DNA of 64,000 bases from assembly GCF_002157895.1 (NCBI RefSeq), contig NZ_CP021377.1:1364001-1428000 (forward strand). The letters run 5' to 3'. This DNA comes from Oceanisphaera profunda. Its GTDB lineage: Bacteria > Pseudomonadota > Gammaproteobacteria > Enterobacterales > Aeromonadaceae. Made by a program: the position numbers and the translations under genes. The first letter of the stretch is position 1. Every line of letters begins with the position of its first letter. Below are positions 8,621-23,267 of this stretch, one piece after another. The notes under the pieces are model-generated. The model saw only the letters and a list, made by a program, of their open reading frames with translations. It searched no databases and was not told the origin of the DNA.

Positions 8621-9367
8621 GTGGAACTTTCACCATATACAAATCAACCAATTTCAAATTGGAGCAGTATCACTGCAAGCTTAATAGAAAAATATCCAGT
8701 TCCTTTAACAGAGATATTAGAAATAGCAAATCTATCATGGTCTAGACTTTGGAGCTCTGTTGTCGGAGGTGAAATAAAAATTAATGAAGTAGAATTACCT
8801 GCCACTGTTGTAGGTTATTTTTTTCAGAAACTATTTTCACATGAACTTTCTCGAAGATACCCAAATGAATGGCAAGGCGAAAAACATAAAAATGACAAAG
8901 ACTTAGTTAACATAAAGAAACCTGACTACTCTACAGAAATGAAAGCATCCGGTCAGTTAGGGTACGCTCTATTTGGAAATAGAAGTTATAACCAAACATC
9001 AGAGTCATCAAGAGAGAGTGGGAAAAACAAGTCTGGGTTTTATATAACATTAAATTTTCACGGCCAAACAATGACTTTATTAAGAATTGGCTGGATAGAT
9101 CAAGCTGACTGGATACCTCAAGGGTCTCAAACAGGACAGGCAGCGGTATTGAAGCCCGAAGTATACGACCACAAGCTAATAATAATAAAAGGTGACTATA
9201 TTAAAGAAAGCCCTATCCAATTATTGCCTGGCATAGGACCTAAAACAGCACAACACTTTCATAGCCATGGTGTACGTAATTTTCATGAGCTCAAATTTTA
9301 TAAAGGTTCCGATAGAATAATTTTAAACACCAAATTAGCACAACAAAATTATTTGACTGCATTCTAG
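8621..9367 (+). CDS. Type II restriction endonuclease, ScaI-like
   Basis: A 248-residue protein starting at a GTG joined to the controller stop, so translation is coupled. PD at residues 101-102 and ExK at 106-108 (PDYSTEMKAS) resemble a PD-(D/E)xK nuclease core, though the spacing is short. SGFYITLNFHGQTMTLLRIGW and TGQAAVLKPEVYDHK recall, from memory, the ScaI restriction enzyme family (site AGTACT). The C terminus has a helix-hairpin-helix, LLPGIGPKTAQHFHSHGV (about 204-221), a non-specific DNA-binding element. The specificity is inference; the role as the endonuclease of this cluster is well supported by context. AT-rich, probably transferred. Confidence 0.65.
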   Translation: MELSPYTNQPISNWSSITASLIEKYPVPLTEILEIANLSWSRLWSSVVGGEIKINEVELPATVVGYFFQKLFSHELSRRYPNEWQGEKHKNDKDLVNIKKPDYSTEMKASGQLGYALFGNRSYNQTSESSRESGKNKSGFYITLNFHGQTMTLLRIGWIDQADWIPQGSQTGQAAVLKPEVYDHKLIIIKGDYIKESPIQLLPGIGPKTAQHFHSHGVRNFHELKFYKGSDRIILNTKLAQQNYLTAF

Positions 9368-9369
9368 AA

Positions 9370-10230
9370 CTAAAGTGTTAATACACTCTGCCTTGAAGAT
9401 AGTTCTTTATCTTCAAGGTAGCTATCTATTCTTTGTTTAGCATATCCTATATATTCTTCTTTCAATTCAAAACCAATGACATAACGCCCATTTCTTAATG
9501 CGCATTCAGCTGTACTGCCAGAGCCCATAAAAGGATCTAAAACAATATCATTTTCATTACTCGATGACTTTAACATTCTTTCAACTAAGGCGAGTGGGAA
9601 CTGTGCCGGATGCGGAGTTCTTTCTGCCGATGACCTATTTTTACCAGAGGTTACCTTCGTTATTTGCCAAACATCGGAGGGGTTTTTTCCTAAAGGATTA
9701 CATCTTAGCTTTCCGTTTTTTTTCTGGTTAGGATATTTAACATCGGGATCTCTAACGGAGTCCAAATTGAAAGTATATGACTTGGAATTCTTTACATACC
9801 AAAGTAACTTTTCATTACGTGGGGAGAAACGCTTTCTGCAGGCTACACCTGCAGCGTAATTCCAAACAACTTCTTGTAAAAAATAAAACGGGGTTTTATT
9901 CCAAAGTAAATAAGGAATAGGAACTGCAAGCCCTTTTTCCTTTACTTCAAGATAGCCCATATTTAGCCAAAACGTTCCATCTGCCACTGTAATTCGATGT
10001 ATTTGTGCAATCCAACTTTCGCACCAATCTATATAACTATCCAGCTCAGAAAACTCTTCGTACTCTTTACCAATATTATATGGAGGTGAAGTTATAGTTA
10101 AATCTATTAATTGTTCAGGTATTTTTTCCATACCTTCTAGACAATCCATTTTATATATTGCTACACCGTCACGTTCAAAATTTGGTGTTCCAAGAATATC
10201 TTTAATAAGATTAAACCGTTCCAAACTCAT
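9370..10230 (-). CDS. Type II DNA methyltransferase (SPPY class, probably N4-cytosine)
   Basis: The protective partner of the adjacent endonuclease. Catalytic motif IV TSPPYN is at residues 47-52 and the SAM-binding motif DPFMGSG at 232-238; this order (IV before I) defines the beta class, and SPPY is typical of N4-cytosine enzymes. The frame stays open to 10293, but a good promoter at 10265-10293 would put transcription start near 10258, so the ATG at 10230 (MSLERFNLIK, 286 aa) is chosen. It converges on the endonuclease, with only 2 nt between their stop codons. Confidence 0.85.
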   Translation of the reverse strand: MSLERFNLIKDILGTPNFERDGVAIYKMDCLEGMEKIPEQLIDLTITSPPYNIGKEYEEFSELDSYIDWCESWIAQIHRITVADGTFWLNMGYLEVKEKGLAVPIPYLLWNKTPFYFLQEVVWNYAAGVACRKRFSPRNEKLLWYVKNSKSYTFNLDSVRDPDVKYPNQKKNGKLRCNPLGKNPSDVWQITKVTSGKNRSSAERTPHPAQFPLALVERMLKSSSNENDIVLDPFMGSGSTAECALRNGRYVIGFELKEEYIGYAKQRIDSYLEDKELSSRQSVLTL

Positions 10231-10264
10231 AATATCTTTCTTTCTTACAAATAAGATGATTTGC

Positions 10265-10293
10265 ATTGTATTAAAAAAAAAACATAAACGCAA
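10265..10293 (-). promoter_or_regulatory. Promoter of the methyltransferase gene
   Basis: On the minus strand TTGCGT (10288-10293) and TACAAT (10265-10270) are separated by 17 nt of T-rich DNA. This leaves a leader of about 28 nt before the ATG at 10230. It is separate from the controller promoter, so methylase can be made first. Confidence 0.6.
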
Positions 10294-10707
10294 AAAAATA
10301 TTTAAATTAAATGATTGACTTTTACTGAACCGCCTAGTCTAAGTATACCTAATTACCCACAAAGTTCAGCCATAACCCATTGAACTCATCATCAATTAAT
10401 TACGTGGATGTTCCCGTCTCTTCAACAAAGATTACCTCGTCCCGGTTTGGTGTTTTTATTTAAAAACTGCCAGTAAAGCTAGCCTGCCGAACAAGTTAGC
10501 AGCTACAAAAAGCAAAACATGACTGCATAATGGCTGATGTTCATAAGGAATCAGGAGAGTATAAAACTTCTGGCAGTGAAACCACAGACCATATTAATTT
10601 TAAACGGGCATTTTTTCGGTATGCCTTTTTGAGTCAGGTGTGATTTGATAGCTTCTGTGGCGCTAGGCGCCATCGGCCAGCTAAAGCGGCCTCGACCAAA
10701 ATCAAGA
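10294..10707. other. Non-coding stretch between the R-M island and rpoC
   Basis: About 410 nt without a convincing gene on either strand. It contains AT-rich DNA near the methylase promoter and then host-like composition. I see no attachment site, tRNA or recognisable gene remnant that would mark the island boundary. Confidence 0.5.
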
Positions 10708-10738
10708 ATAAAAAAAGGCCCCCTTGCGGGGGCCTTTG
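10708..10738 (-). terminator. Intrinsic terminator of the rpoBC operon
   Basis: On the minus strand AAAGGCCCCC-GCAA-GGGGGCCTTT is followed by a T-run. It lies about 35 nt past the rpoC stop. Confidence 0.93.
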
Positions 10739-10770
10739 TTATCAGCGAGTCGAGATTCGTTGCTTGTTAC

Positions 10771-14970
<4,200 letters not shown>

Positions 14971-14997
14971 ATTAGTCTCCTGTGAGGAGTTCTACCA

Positions 14998-15029
14998 GGT
15001 GCCCCCATTTTTCTAAAAAAGAGGGCACC
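14998..15029 (-). other. rpoB-rpoC intercistronic hairpin
   Basis: GGTGCCC(CC) at 14998-15006 pairs with GAGGGCACC at 15021-15029 in the gap between rpoB and rpoC. The T-rich loop and the lack of a trailing T-run suggest an mRNA processing or stability hairpin rather than a stop. Confidence 0.45.
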
Positions 15030-15052
15030 GTTATTTCTTCGGCAGTCTAGCC

Positions 15053-18000
15053 TTAACTTTCGTCCAGCTCGATGTTGATACCGAGAGAGCGAATTTCTTT
15101 CAACAGTACGTTGAAAGACTCGGGCATGCCCGGCTCCATGCGGTGATCACCATCGACGATGTTTTTATACATCTTAGTACGACCGTTAACGTCATCCGAC
15201 TTGACCGTCAACATTTCTTGCAAGGTATAGGCGGCACCGTATGCTTCCAGTGCCCACACTTCCATCTCACCGAAACGCTGACCACCAAACTGAGCTTTAC
15301 CACCCAGCGGCTGTTGCGTTACCAGACTGTAAGAACCAGTAGAACGGGCGTGCATCTTGTCGTCCACCAAGTGGTTCAACTTCAGCATGTACATATAGCC
15401 CACGGTCACGGCACGCTCGAAAGCAGTACCAGTACGACCGTCATACAGCGTGATCTGACCAGATTCTGGCAGATCGGCCAGCAGCAGCATGCGCTTAATT
15501 TCGTGCTCATCGGCACCATCAAACGCCGGCGTTGCCATTGGCATGCCGTGGCGCAAGTTATTGGCCAGCGTCTGCACTTCGGCATCGGTGAAGGTAGACA
15601 GGTCTACTTTCTGACGGATGCCATCACCCAGGTCGTAAACTTCCTGAATGAATTCGCGCAGACGAGCAATCGCTTGCTGCTCTTTGAGCATACGGTCAAT
15701 CTTCTCGCCGATGCCCTTGGCCGCTAAGCCTAAGTGCGTCTCGAGGATCTGACCGATGTTCATCCGCGACGGTACACCCAGTGGGTTCAATACCATGTCT
15801 ACCGGTACGCCATGCTCGTCATGCGGCATGTCTTCAACCGGAACAATGATAGAAACCACACCCTTGTTACCGTGACGGCCGGCCATCTTATCGCCAGGCT
15901 GAATTTGACGTTTCACCGCCAAGTACACCTTAACGATTTTCAGCACGCCCGGCGCCAGATCATCACCTTGGGTGATCTTGCGACGTTTGTTTTCGAACAT
16001 CTTATCGAAATCAGCTTTCAGCTCAGCTTGTTGCTCGGCAAGTTGCTCAAGCTCAATTTGCTTGGCTTCGTCATCAATTGACTGTTCCAGTAACTGGTTA
16101 CGGGCAATTTTAGACACTTGCTCAGCAGACATACCAGAAGCTATCAAGACATTACGAGCACGGGCGTAAACGCCGTCTTCGAGGATGCTGAACTCTTCAG
16201 TTAAGTCTTTCTTGGCCTGCTTCAACTGCATGTGCTCAATGTCTTGGGCACGCTTGTCTTTTTCGATGCCATCACGGGTAAAGACTTGTACGTCTATTAC
16301 CGTACCAAACACTGAGTTAGGTACACGCAAAGACGAGTCTTTAACGTCGGAGGCTTTTTCACCGAAGATGGCTCGCAGCAGCTTCTCTTCTGGCGTTAGC
16401 TGGCTTTCACCCTTAGGGGTTACTTTACCAACTAAGATATCGCCGGGACGCATTTCTGCACCCACGTACACGATACCGGACTCATCAAGCTTGCTCAGCG
16501 CAGATTCACCCACGTTCGGGATATCGGCGGTGATTTCTTCTGGGCCCAACTTGGTATCACGAGAGATACAAGTCAGTTCCTGAATATGAATGGTGGTCAG
16601 GCGGTCATGCTCTACCAGACGCTCATTCAGCAAGATGGAATCTTCGAAGTTAAACCCGTTCCATGCCATAAAGGCCACGCGCAGGTTCTGACCCAAGGCG
16701 AGTTCGCCCAAGTCAGTTGAAGGACCGTCGGCCAATACGTCGCCGCCCAGTACCCGCTCACCCGGCATCACACAAGGACGCTGGTTGATACAGGTGTTCT
16801 GGTTAGAACGGGTGTACTTGGTCAGGTTATAGATGTCGATACCGGCTTCGCCAGGCAGCATCTCTTCTTCGTTAACTTTTACTACTATGCGTGAAGCATC
16901 GGCGTAATCGACGATACCGCCACGCTTGGCTACTACGGTTACACCGGAGTCGACGGCTACTGCACGCTCAATACCGGTACCCACTAGCGGCTTATCGACG
17001 CGCAGTGTTGGTACGGCTTGACGTTGCATGTTCGAACCCATCAAGGCTCGGTTAGCATCATCGTGCTCAAGGAAGGGTATCAAGGACGCCGCAACAGAAA
17101 CTACCTGTTGTGGACTCACGTCCATGTACTGCACCTGATCCGCGTTCATATAGGTGGCTTCACCTTTATGACGGGACGCAACCAGCTCTTCAGTCAGACG
17201 GTTGTCGTCATCAGAAGCGGCGTTAGCCTGAGCGATCACGAAGTGACCTTCCTCGATGGCAGACAAATAGTCTACATCGTCGGTAATTTGGCCATCGACC
17301 ACTTTACGATACGGGGTCTCAAGGAAACCGTATTCGTTAGTGCGCGAGTAGCAAGCCAATGAGTTGATCAGACCGATGTTTGGTCCTTCTGGCGTTTCGA
17401 TAGGACACAAACGACCGTAGTGGGTGGTGTGTACATCTCGAACTTCAAAGCCAGCACGTTCACGGGTCAAACCACCTGGGCCTAATGCAGAAATACGACG
17501 CTTGTGCGTCACTTCTGATAGCGGGTTGTTTTGGTCCATAAACTGGGACAATTGGCTGGAGCCAAAGAACTCTTTCACCGCTGCCGAAATCGGCTTGGCG
17601 TTGATCAAGTCTTGTGGCATCAGGGTGTCAAGATCGCCTAATGATAGACGCTCACGCACCGCACGCTCAACGCGCACTAAACCAACACGGAACTGGTTTT
17701 CTGCCATTTCGCCCACAGAGCGAATACGACGGTTACCCAAGTGGTCGATATCGTCCACTTCGTCATTACCGTTACGGATGTCGATCAAGCGCTTCATCAC
17801 GTCAACGATATCTGACTTAGTCAGAGTACCCGGACCATCAATCTCATCACGGAACAGACGACGGTTAAATTTCATCCGGCCCACGGTGGAGAGGTCATAG
17901 CGGTCTTCTGAGAAGAATAAGTTCTCAAACAAGGTGTCAGCAGCATCGCGGGTTGGCGGCTCGCCTGGGCGCATCATGCGATACACTTCGACCAGCGCTT

Positions 18001-19081
18001 CTACGCGGTTGGTGGAAGAGTCGATACGCAAGGTGTCAGACATGTAAGCGCCGTGATCCAGTTCGTTAGTGAACAGGGTCTCAAACTGCTTAATGCCAGC
18101 CACAGACAAGTTGGCCAACACTTCTAGTGTTAGCTCGCTGTTGGCGCCAATAACCAGTTCGCCGGTGTCGACGTTAACATAGTCTTTAGCAACCACTTTA
18201 CCGACGGCATATTCCACCGGTACTTCGATTTTTTCGATGCCAGCTTTTTCCAGTTGACGAATATGGCGCGCAGTAATACGACGGCCAATTTCAACCAGAA
18301 CTTCACCTTCAACCAGAATGTCGAACGAGGCGGTTTCGCCACGCAGACGCTCAGGCTTAAGTTCCATCATTAACTTGCCGTTCGCCACTTCAAAAGTGGT
18401 AGTCTCGAAGAACATTTCCAGAATTTCTTCTGTGGTGAACTCAAGGGCACGTAACATGATGGACGCGGGTAGCTTGCGACGACGGTCGATACGGACAAAC
18501 AGGTTGTCTTTCGCATCAAACTCAAAATCGAGCCAGGAACCACGGTAAGGGATCACACGCGCGTTATACAAAACTTTACCGGAAGAGTGAGTTTTGCCAC
18601 GGTCGTGATCGAAAAACACACCCGGGCTGCGATGCAGCTGGGAGACTATTACCCGCTCGGTACCATTGATAACGAAGGTACCGTTTACAGTCATGAGCGG
18701 GATTTCGCCCATGTAGACTTCTTGCTCTTTAATGTCTTTGACAGTGCCAGGTGCGGCTTCTCTGTCGTACAGCACCATGCGCAATTTAACGCGCAAGGGC
18801 GCCGAATAAGTTACACCACGGATTTGACATTCTTTAACGTCAAAGACGGGCTCGCCCAAACGGAAACTGACATATTGCAATTCAGCATTGCCAGAATAGC
18901 TGGCGATGGGGAAGACGCTACGAAAAGCCGCTTCCAAACCGTGTTCGCCGCGCGGATCTGCTTCAATAAACTGTTTGAAGGAATCAAGCTGGATTGATAG
19001 CAGGTAAGGCGTGTCCAAGACCTGGTCACGTTTACCAAAGTCCTTACGAATGCGCTTTTTCTCTGTGTAAGAGTAAACCAT
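15053..19081 (-). CDS. rpoB: RNA polymerase beta subunit
   Basis: A 1342-residue subunit, the same length as in E. coli. The rifampicin-pocket region is wild-type in appearance ([32 protein letters not shown]; written here only as a landmark, with QFMDQ, HKRR and LGPGGL the key parts). Other conserved blocks include [10 protein letters not shown] and the C-terminal [15 protein letters not shown]. It lies between rplL and rpoC, separated from rplL by about 220 nt that contain an attenuator hairpin, and is co-transcribed with rpoC. Confidence 0.99.
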   Translation of the reverse strand: MVYSYTEKKRIRKDFGKRDQVLDTPYLLSIQLDSFKQFIEADPRGEHGLEAAFRSVFPIASYSGNAELQYVSFRLGEPVFDVKECQIRGVTYSAPLRVKLRMVLYDREAAPGTVKDIKEQEVYMGEIPLMTVNGTFVINGTERVIVSQLHRSPGVFFDHDRGKTHSSGKVLYNARVIPYRGSWLDFEFDAKDNLFVRIDRRRKLPASIMLRALEFTTEEILEMFFETTTFEVANGKLMMELKPERLRGETASFDILVEGEVLVEIGRRITARHIRQLEKAGIEKIEVPVEYAVGKVVAKDYVNVDTGELVIGANSELTLEVLANLSVAGIKQFETLFTNELDHGAYMSDTLRIDSSTNRVEALVEVYRMMRPGEPPTRDAADTLFENLFFSEDRYDLSTVGRMKFNRRLFRDEIDGPGTLTKSDIVDVMKRLIDIRNGNDEVDDIDHLGNRRIRSVGEMAENQFRVGLVRVERAVRERLSLGDLDTLMPQDLINAKPISAAVKEFFGSSQLSQFMDQNNPLSEVTHKRRISALGPGGLTRERAGFEVRDVHTTHYGRLCPIETPEGPNIGLINSLACYSRTNEYGFLETPYRKVVDGQITDDVDYLSAIEEGHFVIAQANAASDDDNRLTEELVASRHKGEATYMNADQVQYMDVSPQQVVSVAASLIPFLEHDDANRALMGSNMQRQAVPTLRVDKPLVGTGIERAVAVDSGVTVVAKRGGIVDYADASRIVVKVNEEEMLPGEAGIDIYNLTKYTRSNQNTCINQRPCVMPGERVLGGDVLADGPSTDLGELALGQNLRVAFMAWNGFNFEDSILLNERLVEHDRLTTIHIQELTCISRDTKLGPEEITADIPNVGESALSKLDESGIVYVGAEMRPGDILVGKVTPKGESQLTPEEKLLRAIFGEKASDVKDSSLRVPNSVFGTVIDVQVFTRDGIEKDKRAQDIEHMQLKQAKKDLTEEFSILEDGVYARARNVLIASGMSAEQVSKIARNQLLEQSIDDEAKQIELEQLAEQQAELKADFDKMFENKRRKITQGDDLAPGVLKIVKVYLAVKRQIQPGDKMAGRHGNKGVVSIIVPVEDMPHDEHGVPVDMVLNPLGVPSRMNIGQILETHLGLAAKGIGEKIDRMLKEQQAIARLREFIQEVYDLGDGIRQKVDLSTFTDAEVQTLANNLRHGMPMATPAFDGADEHEIKRMLLLADLPESGQITLYDGRTGTAFERAVTVGYMYMLKLNHLVDDKMHARSTGSYSLVTQQPLGGKAQFGGQRFGEMEVWALEAYGAAYTLQEMLTVKSDDVNGRTKMYKNIVDGDHRMEPGMPESFNVLLKEIRSLGINIELDES

Positions 19082-19234
19082 AGGGTTCCTCAGCTCGCTG
19101 ATAAGTGACCCATCTGTCCAAATGGGACAGCTCTAAATAACATCGTTTTTTCGACACGGACGTCTCGACAACATCCGATGGCTGGTACTACAAGAGGCAC
19201 AAACGATGTGAAAATTCCTCTCATCCTACAGCGC

Positions 19235-19265
19235 AAAAGGGCCGGTGAATAATATTCACCAGCCC
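19235..19265 (-). terminator. rplL-rpoB attenuator
   Basis: On the minus strand GGGCTGGTGAAT-ATT-ATTCACCGGCCC is followed by TTTT. It lies about 40 nt after the rplL stop and before rpoB, where a partial terminator is known in E. coli to make more L7/L12 than polymerase. Confidence 0.75.
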
Positions 19266-19302
19266 TAGCCTAATTGCTTAGGCCGCTAAGCTAAAATTTA
19301 GC

Positions 19303-19665
19303 TTATTTAAGATCAACAGAAGCACCTGCTTCTTCGAGCTCTTTCTTCAACGTCTCAGCTTCGCCTTTGCTCAGTGCTTCTTTAACTGCACATGGAGCGG
19401 CTTCAACCAGACCCTTGGCTTCTTTCAGGCCAAGACCGGTAGCAGAACGTACTGCTTTGATTACAGATACTTTGTTCGGGCCAACTGCAGTCAACATAAC
19501 GTCGAATTCAGTCTGCTCTTCAACAACAGCAGCTTCGCCAGCAGAGGCAACAGCAGCAGCAGCAGAAACGCCGAATTTTTCTTCCATTGCTTCGATCAGT
19601 TCAACAACTTGCATTACAGACATTTCTGCAACGGCTTCAATGATTTGGTCTTTAGTGATAGACAT
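19303..19665 (-). CDS. rplL: Ribosomal protein L7/L12
   Basis: A 120-residue stalk protein (E. coli 121). The N-terminal dimerisation segment ([20 protein letters not shown]) is followed by an Ala-rich hinge ([16 protein letters not shown]). The C-terminal factor-binding domain contains [20 protein letters not shown]. It binds L10 in several copies and recruits translation GTPases. It starts 54 nt after rplJ and is followed by the attenuator before rpoB. One detail: the usual VDLVEAAP is [12 protein letters not shown] here, with a cysteine in place of the common Pro-Ala-Thr stretch. Confidence 0.98.
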   Translation of the reverse strand: MSITKDQIIEAVAEMSVMQVVELIEAMEEKFGVSAAAAVASAGEAAVVEEQTEFDVMLTAVGPNKVSVIKAVRSATGLGLKEAKGLVEAAPCAVKEALSKGEAETLKKELEEAGASVDLK

Positions 19666-19719
19666 GACTCAAATTCCTAATGTTCTGAAGTATTTGGGTT
19701 TCAAACAACAAACAACAGC

Positions 19720-20226
19720 TTATGCTGCGTCGGCGGCTTGTTTTTGGTCGCGCAGAGCTGCGATAGTACGTACCAGCTTGCCAGCAGAAGCTTCTTTCAT
19801 AGTCGCCATCAGCTGTGCAATTGCTTCGTTGTACGTCGGCAGTTTTGCGAGACGGTCAATATCGGCTGCGGGGATAAAAGCACCCTCGTATGCCAGACCT
19901 TTCACCTCGAATGCGGCTTGCTCTTTAGCAAAGTCCTTGAACAAACGAGCAGCAGCGCCCGGGTGTTCGTTGGAAAACGCAATCAGGGTAGGACCAACGA
20001 AAACCTCATTGAGGCACTCATAGTTGGTCTCTTTAACTGCGATGCGAGCTAACGTGTTACGAACTACCTTAAGGTAAACTCCGTTGTCACGCGCTTGCTG
20101 GCGCAGTTTGGTCATGGCAGCTACAGTAACGCCACGTGCATCGGCTACTACTGCAGACAGGGCGCCCTTGGCAGCTTCGTTGACTTCAGCAACTATTGCC
20201 TTTTTGTCTTCGAGTCTTAATGCCAT
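19720..20226 (-). CDS. rplJ: Ribosomal protein L10
   Basis: A 168-residue protein (E. coli 165) that anchors the L7/L12 stalk on 23S r[22 protein letters not shown] and [25 protein letters not shown] match the family; the C-terminal helix that holds L7/L12 dimers is present ([27 protein letters not shown]). About 200 nt of structured leader precedes the gene, as expected for autogenous control in which L10-(L12)4 represses its own translation. Confidence 0.98.
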   Translation of the reverse strand: MALRLEDKKAIVAEVNEAAKGALSAVVADARGVTVAAMTKLRQQARDNGVYLKVVRNTLARIAVKETNYECLNEVFVGPTLIAFSNEHPGAAARLFKDFAKEQAAFEVKGLAYEGAFIPAADIDRLAKLPTYNEAIAQLMATMKEASAGKLVRTIAALRDQKQAADAA

Positions 20227-20440
20227 TGGCTAAACTCCTGGATCCACCTGGGATAAAACCCAGATTAAACACACGCCTCTGTTAAAACAGAGACACCAAG
20301 ATGACAGATTCCAGAAGAAAAAATATTTTCTAACTGGGTCCCGGCACCATCTACGCTGGATCATTAAGACGATAACGTCTCCAGCGGTCTTGGACGGGAG
20401 TCGAAGCCCCCAACCAAATCACAAGGCGCAAAATACTACG
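20227..20440 (-). promoter_or_regulatory. rplJL leader (L10 leader, autogenous control)
   Basis: On the minus strand this untranslated region contains paired segments (CTCTGTTTTAACAGAG; CTGGGTTTTATCCCAG just before the start; a GCTGGAGACGTTATCGTCTT stem). A GGGACCC motif also recalls the E. coli L10-binding leader. Assignment rests on position and these motifs. Confidence 0.65.
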
Positions 20441-20464
20441 TGAGTTGATGCGCTTTGTAAATGC

Positions 20465-21166
20465 TTATTTCTTTTCGTCTAGGCTTGCTTGATCAACAGT
20501 AACGCCGGCACCCATAGTGGTGGACAGGGTTACTTTCTTGATAAAGATACCTTTAGAAGTTGCAGGCTTAGCACGCTTCAGTGCTACCAACAGGGCTTCC
20601 AAGTTGCCTTTCAGGTTCTCAACGGTGAAATCAACCTTACCAATAGTGGTGTGGATGATACCGTTCTTGTCGTTACGATAACGAACCTGACCAGCTTTAG
20701 CATTCTTAACAGCTTCAGCAACGTTAGGAGTAACGGTACCTACTTTAGGGTTAGGCATCAGACCGCGTGGGCCCAAGATTTGGCCTAACTGACCTACAAC
20801 GCGCATGGCATCAGGAGATGCGATAACGACGTCAAAGTTCATTTCACCTTTCTTGATTTGCTCGGCAAGATCTTCCATGCCAACCAATTCAGCGCCGGCT
20901 TCTTTAGCGGCTTCAGCGTTAGCGCCTTGAGCAAATACTGCAACGCGTACATCACGACCAGTACCGTTTGGCAGCACAGTTGCGCCACGTACGTTTTGGT
21001 CAGATTTACGAGCGTCGATGCCCAAGTTAACAGCAACGTCTACGCTTTCTACAAACTTGGCAGTGGCCAATTCTTGTAACAAAGCAACGGCTTCATTGAT
21101 TTCGTAATTTTTAGTGCTTTCAATACGGTCACGAATAACACGCATGCGCTTAGTTAATTTAGCCAT
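20465..21166 (-). CDS. rplA: Ribosomal protein L1
   Basis: A 233-residue protein starting [16 protein letters not shown]; the open frame runs further upstream into rplK, but that extension is not L1. It binds 23S rRNA at the E-site stalk and the rplKA mRNA as a translational repressor. Landmarks include [35 protein letters not shown] and [14 protein letters not shown]. It follows rplK by 4 nt in the classic L11 operon order. Confidence 0.98.
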   Translation of the reverse strand: MAKLTKRMRVIRDRIESTKNYEINEAVALLQELATAKFVESVDVAVNLGIDARKSDQNVRGATVLPNGTGRDVRVAVFAQGANAEAAKEAGAELVGMEDLAEQIKKGEMNFDVVIASPDAMRVVGQLGQILGPRGLMPNPKVGTVTPNVAEAVKNAKAGQVRYRNDKNGIIHTTIGKVDFTVENLKGNLEALLVALKRAKPATSKGIFIKKVTLSTTMGAGVTVDQASLDEKK

Positions 21167-21170
21167 CGTC

Positions 21171-21599
21171 TTAACCCTCCACTGCCAGGCCCATGGACCG
21201 AGCAGTACCTTCGATTGTAAGAACGCGGGCATCAACATCGGCACCGGTCATGTCTTTTTCTTTGATTGCTGCAATTTCTTCTAACTGAGCGCGAGTAACA
21301 GTACCCACTTTCTCAGAGTTAGGCTTAGCAGAACCAGACTTAACGCCAGCTGCCTTCAGCAACAAGAACGCCGCAGGCGGAGTCTTGGTTTCGAAGGTGA
21401 AAGAACGGTCGCTGTACACAGTAATGATTACTGGGATTGGCGAGCCTTTCTCTAGGCTTTCTGTACGAGCGTTAAACGCCTTACAGAATTCCATGATGTT
21501 AACGCCGTGCTGACCCAGAGCTGGACCAACCGGAGGACTTGGGTTTGCTGCACCGGCTGCAACTTGCAGCTTGATGTAGGCTTGGACTTTCTTAGCCAT
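21171..21599 (-). CDS. rplK: Ribosomal protein L11
   Basis: A 142-residue protein starting [16 protein letters not shown], the same length as in E. coli; the ATG at 21635 would add 12 unrelated residues. It binds the GTPase-associated centre of 23S rRNA and is needed for the stringent response. The proline-rich [20 protein letters not shown] and [15 protein letters not shown] blocks are intact. It is the first gene of the rplKA unit, about 125 nt after nusG. Confidence 0.98.
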   Translation of the reverse strand: MAKKVQAYIKLQVAAGAANPSPPVGPALGQHGVNIMEFCKAFNARTESLEKGSPIPVIITVYSDRSFTFETKTPPAAFLLLKAAGVKSGSAKPNSEKVGTVTRAQLEEIAAIKEKDMTGADVDARVLTIEGTARSMGLAVEG

Positions 21600-21726
21600 T
21601 GAGATTACCTCGTTATTGGGTGATAGCGCCGTCAAGCTGTGCTTGTAATCGGCTCCCCTGTATTAAAAGGGCGGCAAATTCTAGTTCTTTTTACCGCCAC
21701 TCGCAAGTTCTATGAGCAAACTTTAA

Positions 21727-22275
21727 TCAGGACTTTTCAACCTGACCAAACTCCAGCTCAACGGGGGTAGAACGACCGAAGATCATGACCGACACCTTAA
21801 TGCGGCTCTTCTCATAATCGACCGACTCCACCACGCCGTTAAAGTCGGCGAACGGACCTTCAGATACGCGCACCAGTTCACCCGGTTCAAACAGGGTTTT
21901 TGGTTTCGGCTTATCAATCGCATCTTGCAGACGATTCAAGATCAAATCTGCTTCTTTATCAGAAATAGGTGCCGGACGCTCAGGCGTACCACCGATAAAG
22001 CCCATTACGCGGGGAATGCTGCGCACTAGGTGCCAGCTGGCATCGTTCATCTGCATTTGTACTAGCACGTAGCCGGGGAAGAATTTGCGCTCGCTCTTAC
22101 GCTTTTGACCCGCGCGCATTTCGACCACTTCTTCAGTTGGCACTAAAATTTCGCCAAACTGCTCTTCCATCTCATTCAGCCGGATATGCTCGATCAGCGA
22201 TTTCTGAACGCGGCCTTCGTATCCGGAAAACGCTTGGATCACGTACCAACGCATTCTTTGTTCTGGTTCAGACAT
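21727..22275 (-). CDS. nusG: Transcription elongation/antitermination factor NusG
   Basis: A 182-residue protein (E. coli 181). The N-terminal NGN domain ([32 protein letters not shown]) binds the polymerase clamp. The C-terminal KOW domain ([20 protein letters not shown]) contacts Rho or ribosomal protein S10. It starts 9 nt after secE ends, the usual secE-nusG pair. Confidence 0.98.
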   Translation of the reverse strand: MSEPEQRMRWYVIQAFSGYEGRVQKSLIEHIRLNEMEEQFGEILVPTEEVVEMRAGQKRKSERKFFPGYVLVQMQMNDASWHLVRSIPRVMGFIGGTPERPAPISDKEADLILNRLQDAIDKPKPKTLFEPGELVRVSEGPFADFNGVVESVDYEKSRIKVSVMIFGRSTPVELEFGQVEKS

Positions 22276-22284
22276 GGTTAATCC

Positions 22285-22656
22285 TTATACTCCGGTGACC
22301 AGATTGACCAGCCATACCAGCAAGCCATCCAGCATAAATAGAAACAGGCCGACCACAGCAGTGACAGCCAGTACAATCAGGGTAGTTTGGATCGCTTCTT
22401 GGCGGTTAGGCCACACCACTTTGCGCATTTCCAGACGAGATTCTTTAGCAAAGGCGACCGTAGTCTTACCTTTGTGGGTTTGGTAGGCCAATAATCCAGC
22501 CACGCCTAAGGCGACGACAACGGCCGCGGCACGAATGGCCACCGACAGCTCGCTATAAAGAGAGTTAGCCACCACGGTTGCTACCAAAATAATAAACACT
22601 AGTCCCCATAACAGGGAATCTTTGGCCCCGCTTTGGCTCTCAATATTTGCACTCAT
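22285..22656 (-). CDS. secE: Preprotein translocase subunit SecE
   Basis: A 123-residue inner-membrane protein with three hydrophobic segments (residues about 17-30, 36-57 and 90-118). The conserved cytoplasmic amphipathic segment ESRLEMRKVVWPNRQEAIQTT precedes the last one. It is the gamma-like clamp of SecYEG. It follows the tRNA-Trp gene; tufB, its frequent upstream neighbour, is not present in this window. Confidence 0.97.
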   Translation of the reverse strand: MSANIESQSGAKDSLLWGLVFIILVATVVANSLYSELSVAIRAAAVVVALGVAGLLAYQTHKGKTTVAFAKESRLEMRKVVWPNRQEAIQTTLIVLAVTAVVGLFLFMLDGLLVWLVNLVTGV

Positions 22657-22720
22657 AAGGCTACCTGTCTAAAACTTGAGTCCATTACGGACGCGAAGAC
22701 CCCGCTATCGGCGAGGTATA

Positions 22721-22797
22721 TGGCAGGGGCGGAGGGATTCGAACCCCCAGCCGTCGGTTTTGGAGACCGCCGTTCTACCAATTGGAACTACGCCCCT
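22721..22797 (-). tRNA. tRNA-Trp (CCA anticodon)
   Basis: A 77-nt cloverleaf on the minus strand. The acceptor stem AGGGGCG/CGCCCCT, the anticodon loop with CCA and GGTTCGAATCC are visible, and the 3' CCA is encoded. It lies between the tRNA cluster and secE. Confidence 0.97.
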
Positions 22798-22927
22798 ATA
22801 CACAATAAGGGCCGCATTATAAGGGCTTTCGGCTGGGATTGTAAGCGTAATTATCTGCTGATTTTTCAGGTAAACGTGATGGGTGAGGCGAAAGGACAGC
22901 GCCGAGCTAAAGCAAACACCGCTCTTG

Positions 22928-22956
22928 GCCGTCTTCCTGAACTTGCTTCAGGATCT
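22928..22956 (-). repeat. 28-nt dispersed repeat, copy 1 (inverted)
   Basis: GCCGTCTTCCTGA, 7 nt, then TTCAGGATCT. It is itself an imperfect hairpin and is complementary to the copy at 22984-23011. Confidence 0.65.
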
Positions 22957-22983
22957 CGCTCTTTATGTTTAACTCCTAAAACA

Positions 22984-23011
22984 AGATCCTGACTGTCGCC
23001 AGGAAGACGGC
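22984..23011 (+). repeat. 28-nt dispersed repeat, copy 2
   Basis: AGATCCTGACT, GTCGC, CAGGAAGACGGC. The same arms with a different central 5 nt (TACGT) recur at 63422-63449. Confidence 0.7.
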
Positions 23012-23113
23012 TAACCCCTCCGAAGAGGCGTATGGCGTGAATGACAGGATCGAAAAATCACACTGCAAGTTGAGTGTGCTAAATAGTGGAAAGTGCGTGG
23101 GATAAAACAAAGA

Positions 23114-23189
23114 TGGTGCTGATACCCGGATTCGAACTGGGGACCTCACCCTTACCAAGGGTGCGCTCTACCAACTGAGCTATATCAGC
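23114..23189 (-). tRNA. tRNA-Thr (GGT anticodon)
   Basis: A 76-nt cloverleaf with acceptor GCTGATA/TATCAGC, anticodon GGT in CCCTTGGTAAGGG, and encoded CCA. It is the last of four clustered tRNAs. Confidence 0.96.
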
Positions 23190-23192
23190 AAC

Positions 23193-23267
<75 letters not shown>

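Larger units (their letters stand above)
22801..23113. other. tRNA spacer lacking tufB, with an inverted pair of a 28-nt repeat
   Basis: This 313-nt gap is where EF-Tu (tufB) sits in many gammaproteobacteria, but no EF-Tu sequence is present. It holds a GCGCCGA heptamer (22899-22905) and two inverted copies of a repeat at 22928-22956 and 22984-23011. Confidence 0.7.

Noticed and set aside
22633..22992. 119-residue plus-strand frame across the tRNA-Trp gene
   Set aside because: It runs antisense through a tRNA and the repeat pair (AEGFEPPAVGFGDRRSTNW is tRNA-derived), so it is not a gene.
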